Assembly (NCBI RefSeq): GCF_048773025.1
Contig: NC_133545.1
Location: 79,012,001 to 79,076,000, forward strand
DNA: 64,000 nucleotides
Direction of reading: 5' to 3'
Origin: Camelus bactrianus
Lineage: Eukaryota > Chordata > Mammalia > Artiodactyla > Camelidae
Below the pieces are notes generated by a model. That model saw nothing but the letters and a program-made list of their open reading frames with translations. It was not told the DNA's origin and searched no databases. A program made the translations under genes and the position numbers. Shown in pieces: positions 61,101 to 64,000 of the stretch. Within the stretch, counting starts at the first letter, position 1, and every line of letters begins with the position of its first letter.

Positions 61101-63590
61101 GAATCTGTGAAATTATGTCCCCTGTGGTGTGTGGCTGTTGATGTCTCTTCTCAGTTGTTTTTCTTTTAATTCTTTTATTTTTAAGCCTAGCTTCCTAGGG
61201 CTCCCCTCTGTGTCTACATAGCTTGGTGGTAGCCAGTGATGGGACAGCCTTTGTGGTCAAACACCTTGATTAAGACTTCCATCCTCGGTCAGATGAATAT
61301 TTGTGTACAGTGGATAACACATTCAAATTGCAGGTGGTTTTGAGTCTTCCTCCCCTTGGACTTTTGGCTGAATGTTTTTGCATCTCTTCTGCAAATGCTC
61401 ACAGTCCCATGGCCGCCCAGGCTAGCTTGGGTTCTTTTGGGTTTCCGTCGAGCATGCACACAGCTTCAGCCAAGCACGTGTTTGCTACGGCCGTGACCAT
61501 AACCTCAAACCAGCAGAGCCTCTGGCCCTGCTCGCTCTCACACACTGAGTTTGTCTGTCAGTTCACAATTTTCTCACACCTCACCTCAAATTAAATCAGC
61601 TCCTTCAGCTGTGTGAATTTGCTGCCCATCCTCATGGCCCGCTTTACCCGGGAAGAACCTTCATGCCGTGGAGCCGGGTGTTGGAAGCTGGGGGAGGGAT
61701 GGGAGCAGCTGCAGGAAGGAGCCACACTGTTCTTCCCCAGACTCTGCAGTTTTTCAAGTGCAAACACCGCTCGCATAGCTGTAAGCTTTCAGTCAGTTCC
61801 CCAGCACTGGCTTGGTTGTGGTGTTCATCGTGTCCAGTTTTATAGTTGCTTTTCAGGGAGAGGATTTGGTGAACTCCTCTCTTGACTATAGCCAGAAGCC
61901 CTTGCTGGCATACACTTTTAATCTATGGAAAGCAGATGCATATTATGTTTTAATTTAAAGTTTGACTTTATTTGGGACTCCCAAATAGCCCCAGGCCGTG
62001 ACAGCTGCTCGTTGCCGTCAGCCTGACGGGTGGAGACAGGAAGGCTCCGTGTGACCGTCTTCCTTAGACTTAGACTCATGGTGAGAAGGCAGTTAAACCA
62101 CCCGGCGTCCCATGATTTTCAGCAGTTTAATAGCCTGGAAAGTGAAGCCTTCCAACCACTTATACCTTTATCTGTTTTTTTACTACACTCTTATCCTGAG
62201 CTCTGTGACATTTACGGGGTTGAGATATGAGACACAATCTTTCCTTAAGGTTCTCAGCTGCCCATTCTCCTGTACAGATTTGTTCTTGGCTATAATCCAG
62301 GCAGACGTTTTCTTGAGAAAAAAAAATGCGCTTTTTGCAGTGTGTTATCTGACAGCAGATAAGCACCAGTGGGGCTGCCAGCTTCTGTAGGTGAGTAGGT
62401 TATATCCTGACCTGCTCCCTCGCTGTCCTCACCACTCCTTTCTTTAGTTCCCTTCCCTGGTGATGAGAGGAATGCACACTTGTTACACAAACGTGCAAAG
62501 AACAAAAAGAAAAGATCACAGTCCTTCAAACTATGCAGCAGCATCAGTGTTGGCCGTTTAGTTTGTTTCCTTTTACTTTTGTGTTTGTCATTTGCGTAAT
62601 TGTGAACATACTACCCGTATTATATAGATCTTGTTTTAAAATTAAAAAGTCACTTTAAGTTTATTGTAGAAAGTTTGGAGTATCCAGAAATGTATGTAAG
62701 TCACCTGGTTATTTTTTTCTAGTCTTACTGATTTGCATGTGTATATTAAGTTTTTTTTTGTTATCAAATATGATCTTACAGTCTATTTTTCATTACATAT
62801 TTGCTTTTACTTTCCAGCATATGCATTTCCCATGTTATATTCTATATACACACAGTTTTTACATGGGTGCAAGATATTTCATAGAAATTATAATAATGAC
62901 TTAATTTTTCTTCCACTCTCAGACGTTAGATTTTTCTTCTCATTTTTAGAAGGAAAATCTTCATAATGGAAAACAGTATTATTTCCTCAGGGATATATCC
63001 TAAGGATATTAACCCAGAGTGGAATGACTGGGTGACATTCAGGTGACACTCACGCAGATTGGCTGTAACAGTGACCACTGGCAACAGCACAGGAAGTTGA
63101 CCATCTGTTTTGTCCCCCAACCAGCACTAGGAATTCCTCATGGCTCTCTCTCACTGAATACAGCCATTTTTCAAAATATGTAGATTAAATTATTTATACT
63201 CAAAGATATTTGCATTTGAAAAATAGGTAAGCTTTTCAAGCAAAGAGTAGAGGAGGAAGAACAGTGGATATTAGTTCTCGGTCCACATGAATATTTTTAG
63301 AAGTACATAAGAGAAATACATCTTGACAGATTAGTGCAATTGATAGGTCCAATTCTGAAGATTTTCCTCCTGTAAGATGCACAATAAACTATTTTACAGT
63401 TTTAACCTAAATCTCTCTTGGATTAAGCATATGTATCTCTCATTTAAAATGTTATGCAGGTATAATTTTAAAGAAAGTGTTGCTGTAATTGAACGCAGTA
63501 CTTTTCTCCCTTCCCCTTCCCCACCATCTAGGATCTGAAAATGAAGCTGAAGAAAAGCAGGACAGTGAAAAACCACTCTTAGAACTATGA
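46244..63590 (+). CDS. STARD3NL: STARD3NL (MENTHO), spliced seven-exon coding region
   Basis: Seen: seven exons with GT-AG borders join into one frame of 235 codons plus stop (708 nt): 46244-46468, 50991-51068, 53716-53793, 55666-55719, 55818-55935, 57879-57974, 63532-63590. Order in the protein: short cytosolic N-terminus (1-50), then four hydrophobic helices near 55-74, 97-120, 123-143 and 150-171 (the MENTAL domain), then an acidic tail. The tail has an ERAALI dileucine at 194-199, an FFAT-like QFYSPPE at 207-213, and ends KPLLEL. Known of the family: MENTHO sits in late endosomes, binds cholesterol, pairs with STARD3/MLN64, lacks a START domain, and binds ER VAP proteins. Length is close to the 234 residues I recall for human. 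The frame is intact. The start is the first exon-2 ATG in this frame, with A at -3. A START-bearing paralogue (STARD3) is excluded because the frame ends straight after the tail. Confidence 0.97.
46728..46941. mobile_element. MER5A-type hAT-Charlie MITE
   Basis: Near full length, from CAGGAGTTGGCAAACTGTAG through ATAAATAAAGTTTTATCAGA to AAATTGCTGATCTTTG. Flanking 8-mers are only weakly alike. Confidence 0.85.
47205..47330. mobile_element. Unclassified MITE-like remnant
   Basis: CCAGTACTGCCCAGTAGAAG and GGTGAAATTCATTTTAATAA are phrases of a common ancient mammalian DNA-transposon fossil (MER-type). The family is not certain. Confidence 0.45.
49355..49510 (+). mobile_element. MIR
   Basis: CATTTACGTTCTCTGGGCTT, GTGAGGATCAAATAAAGAGA and TTAGGAAGCTCTATGCAACT follow the MIR 3' half in order. 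Confidence 0.6.
50991..51068 (+). CDS. STARD3NL: STARD3NL exon 3: luminal loop after helix 1
   Basis: 78 nt, 26 codons, residues 76-101, beginning VNGGIENTLEKEV and ending YFDIF at the entry to helix 2. Acceptor CTCCCTAG, donor GTAAGT. Both flanking introns are phase 0, so skipping it would keep the frame but remove the first loop. Confidence 0.96.
51777..51990 (+). mobile_element. MIR
   Basis: Nearly full length: ACAGTGGTTAAGAGTAGGAC, GTTTCCTCATATGTGAAATG and TTGGCCCAGTGCTAGGTACA. Confidence 0.8.
53055..53255 (+). mobile_element. MIR
   Basis: Clear 5' half: GCATAGTGGTTAAGAGCCTG and CTGCCTGGGTTCAGATCCTG. The 3' half is diverged. Confidence 0.8.
53716..53793 (+). CDS. STARD3NL: STARD3NL exon 4: helix 2 and start of helix 3
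   Basis: 78 nt, 26 codons, residues 102-127, from LLAVFRFKVLILAYAV to RHWWAIA. The acceptor is TATATAG after a long T run; the donor is GTGAGT. Both flanking introns are phase 0, as for exon 3, and the exon length is the same. Confidence 0.96.
54225..54355 (+). mobile_element. L2 3' end
   Basis: CTTGAAGGCAGTGGCGTTTT, ATCTAGCCCAGAGCTTTAGC and ACCCTCAATAAATGTTTATG match the L2 3' tail. Confidence 0.6.
55109..55141 (+). repeat. (TG)n microsatellite
   Basis: About 16 TG units followed by ACACACATGCG. Confidence 0.97.
55666..55719 (+). CDS. STARD3NL: STARD3NL exon 5: helix 3
   Basis: 54 nt, 18 codons, residues 128-145 (LTTAVTSAFLLAKVILSK). The acceptor is TTTCAG. The donor is AAG followed by GTACGG, weaker than a CAG/GTGAGC at 55764-55772 inside the next intron. 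Phase 0 on both sides. The following intron is only 98 bp. Confidence 0.95.
55720..55817 (+). other. STARD3NL: STARD3NL intron 5, very short
   Basis: 98 bp, near the lower size seen for mammalian introns, with a good pyrimidine tract before CTTCCAG. It contains a strong-looking donor (CAG/GTGAGC, GT at 55767) that would leave only 51 nt to the acceptor. Confidence 0.9.
55818..55935 (+). CDS. STARD3NL: STARD3NL exon 6: helix 4 and start of tail
   Basis: 118 nt, residues 146-184 plus the first base of codon 185. It encodes LFSQGAFGYVLPIISFI, the rest of helix 4, then the acidic PQEAEEEN linker into the cytosol. Acceptor CTTCCAG, donor GTAAGT. The downstream intron is phase 1, and Arg185 is split A|GA. 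Confidence 0.96.
55936..57878 (+). other. STARD3NL: STARD3NL intron 6
   Basis: 1.9 kb. The first 250 bases are GC-rich continuations of exon 6 surroundings with several chance frames. A camelid SINE lies inverted at 56941-57089. Nothing else was recognised. Confidence 0.85.
56941..57089 (-). mobile_element. Camelid tRNA-derived SINE (vic-1-like), inverted
   Basis: In reverse it shows TAGCTCAAGTGGTAGAGCAC (box A) and GGTGCTGGGTTCCATCCCC (box B), with the A/T-rich tail at 56941-57000. CTTTTAAAA at 56932-56940 and 57090-57098 is a probable target duplication, though of low complexity. Confidence 0.88.
57879..57974 (+). CDS. STARD3NL: STARD3NL exon 7: sorting and VAP-binding tail
   Basis: 96 nt, residues 185-216. 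It reads RLLIVQDASERAALIPGG and then SDGQFYSPPESEA. It contains an acidic dileucine of the [DE]xxxL[LI] form (ERAALI) and an FFAT-like core (QFYSPPE) with a serine where classical FFAT has an acidic residue. Known: STARD3 and STARD3NL bind VAPs through such a motif, and phosphorylation of that serine enables binding in STARD3. Acceptor TCTTCTAG, donor GTAAAA. Phase 1 on both sides. Confidence 0.95.
58390..59060 (+). mobile_element. L2 remnant, interrupted by MIR
   Basis: CTGCAACAGCCTCCTGACTG, GACCATGTTACTCCCTCTCC and AAAAGCCTTCAGCGGC follow L2 in sense, on either side of a MIR. Confidence 0.6.
58565..58715 (-). mobile_element. MIR, inverted, within L2
   Basis: GTTTTAGAGATGAGCAGGCT, GAGGCCCGGAGAGGAGGTGG and GGATTTGAACCCCAGCTCCT are MIR in reverse. 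Confidence 0.75.
59541..59558 (+). repeat. Poly(T) run, 18 bases
   Basis: Uninterrupted T in intron 7; no retroelement body recognised next to it. Confidence 0.95.
60190..61120 (-). mobile_element. Old L1-derived sequence, inverted
   Basis: T-rich strand with phrases such as TTTCTGGGATTCCCATTACA, TCTTCAAGTTTACTGATTCT and CAGTTCTTTGAACATATTTA, a common inverted L1-type text in mammals. Open frames here are chance. Confidence 0.6.
61121..63531. other. Unassigned part of intron 7
   Basis: Mixed composition with several overlapping short open frames on both strands around 61300-61880, none with recognised domains. AT-rich from 62560 onward. No repeat identified. Confidence 0.4.
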
Positions 63591-63607
63591 GTGACACTTA
63601 TGTTAAA
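63532..63607 (+). CDS. STARD3NL: STARD3NL exon 8: acidic C-terminus and stop
   Basis: The coding part is 63532-63590, residues 217-235 (GSENEAEEKQDSEKPLLEL), then TGA. Acceptor ACCATCTAG. Seventeen bases after the stop is a consensus donor, AAA followed by GTAAGT at 63608, so the exon may end there with the 3' UTR continuing in a later exon outside the window. No AATAAA or ATTAAA is seen from the stop to 64000. If that donor is unused, the exon simply runs on past the window. Confidence 0.93.
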
Positions 63608-64000
63608 GTAAGTCTTTGAAAATGAAACAGTAACAATGCAGGAGCTAGATATGGAACCTTTCTCTGAGATTGAAAGTAAAATACAAAAAATGTGAGTGGG
63701 ATTATATAGTTATATTTCTCCTATTTACATAAATTTGTCAGACACATTTTATAATGTAAAATTTCTGAACATTTTCTAGCTATAAGTTTGCAAAGGATGA
63801 AAATAATGCACAGTCCCAAATTCCTAATAAGGATGACCCAGTTCATTTCTGTTGCCAGACTGTCTCAGGGTCAGACTTTGTGTAGTGACGACCCTGACTC
63901 GTGAGTGCTGGGAGGTGGCAGTCCTGGGAGGCTGCCACTGTTACTGTCTGGCCCACACTCGAGGGCTGTGACACTGGAGGGGGAGTAGCTGGGCCAAGGC
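63591..64000 (+). other. 3' flank of STARD3NL coding region: 3' UTR or 3'-UTR intron
   Basis: There is no coding frame, recognised repeat or polyadenylation signal here. The sequence turns from AT-rich to GC-richer after about 63840. In human the next locus downstream is T-cell receptor gamma on the opposite strand (recalled synteny); nothing of it is visible here. Confidence 0.5.

Larger units (their letters stand above)
57975..63531 (+). other. STARD3NL: STARD3NL intron 7
   Basis: 5.6 kb, the largest intron between coding exons. It holds L2 (58390-59060) split by a MIR (58565-58715), an 18-base T run (59541-59558) and a long inverted L1 remnant (60190-61120). The interval 61120-63531 has no feature I can name. 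Confidence 0.85.

Overview
This is a 64 kb piece of a mammalian chromosome, most likely from an even-toed ungulate and probably a camelid. The evidence is tRNA-derived SINEs of the kind common in camelids (three clear copies, near 4.05, 34.0 and 57.0 kb), young artiodactyl-type L1 3' ends at 22.3 and 30.5 kb, and the absence of any recognisable BovB or Alu. One protein-coding gene can be supported: STARD3NL (MENTHO), on the plus strand. Its seven coding exons all lie between 46.2 and 63.6 kb. They splice into a 235-residue protein with the four-helix MENTAL domain of late-endosomal cholesterol-binding membrane proteins, followed by a cytosolic tail carrying a VAP-binding (FFAT-like) motif.

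Layout. From 1 to about 24.0 kb is a gene-poor, AT-rich intergenic tract built largely of LINE-1 and HAL1 remnants. It also holds solo LTRs of the MaLR (MLT1) and ERV1 kinds, a 200-bp inverted-repeat DNA transposon and simple repeats. At 24.2-24.65 kb a compact CpG island has a CCAAT box, a GC box and a perfect palindromic pair of CRE-like sites; it is the likely STARD3NL promoter and untranslated exon 1. From 24.63 to 46.2 kb is a long first intron (about 21.6 kb) rich in ancient L2, MIR and MER elements. Into these went a camelid SINE, a young 5'-truncated L1, a retrocopied mRNA 3' end and a 141-bp inverted duplication. From 46.2 to 63.6 kb the coding exons 2-8 are separated by introns of 98 bp to 5.6 kb. 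The stop codon lies 17 nt before a good splice donor and no polyadenylation signal follows in the window, so the 3' UTR probably continues in another exon beyond 64 kb.

How it works together. The promoter would drive a housekeeping-type transcript. The reading frame in exon 2 is preceded by a 14-codon upstream ORF whose stop overlaps the main start (ATGA). The protein is expected in late endosomes, where the MENTAL domain holds cholesterol and the tail tethers the endosome to the ER through VAP proteins. The tail also contains an acidic dileucine signal very like that of the lysosomal protein LIMP-2.

Limits. I had no alignment tools. Repeat names and ends are by eye, exon 1 limits are inferred from sequence signals, and comparisons with other species are from memory. 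I found no convincing previously undescribed biological system. The most interesting leads are the overlapping uORF, the CRE palindrome, the sorting motif, the inverted duplication and the retrocopy.
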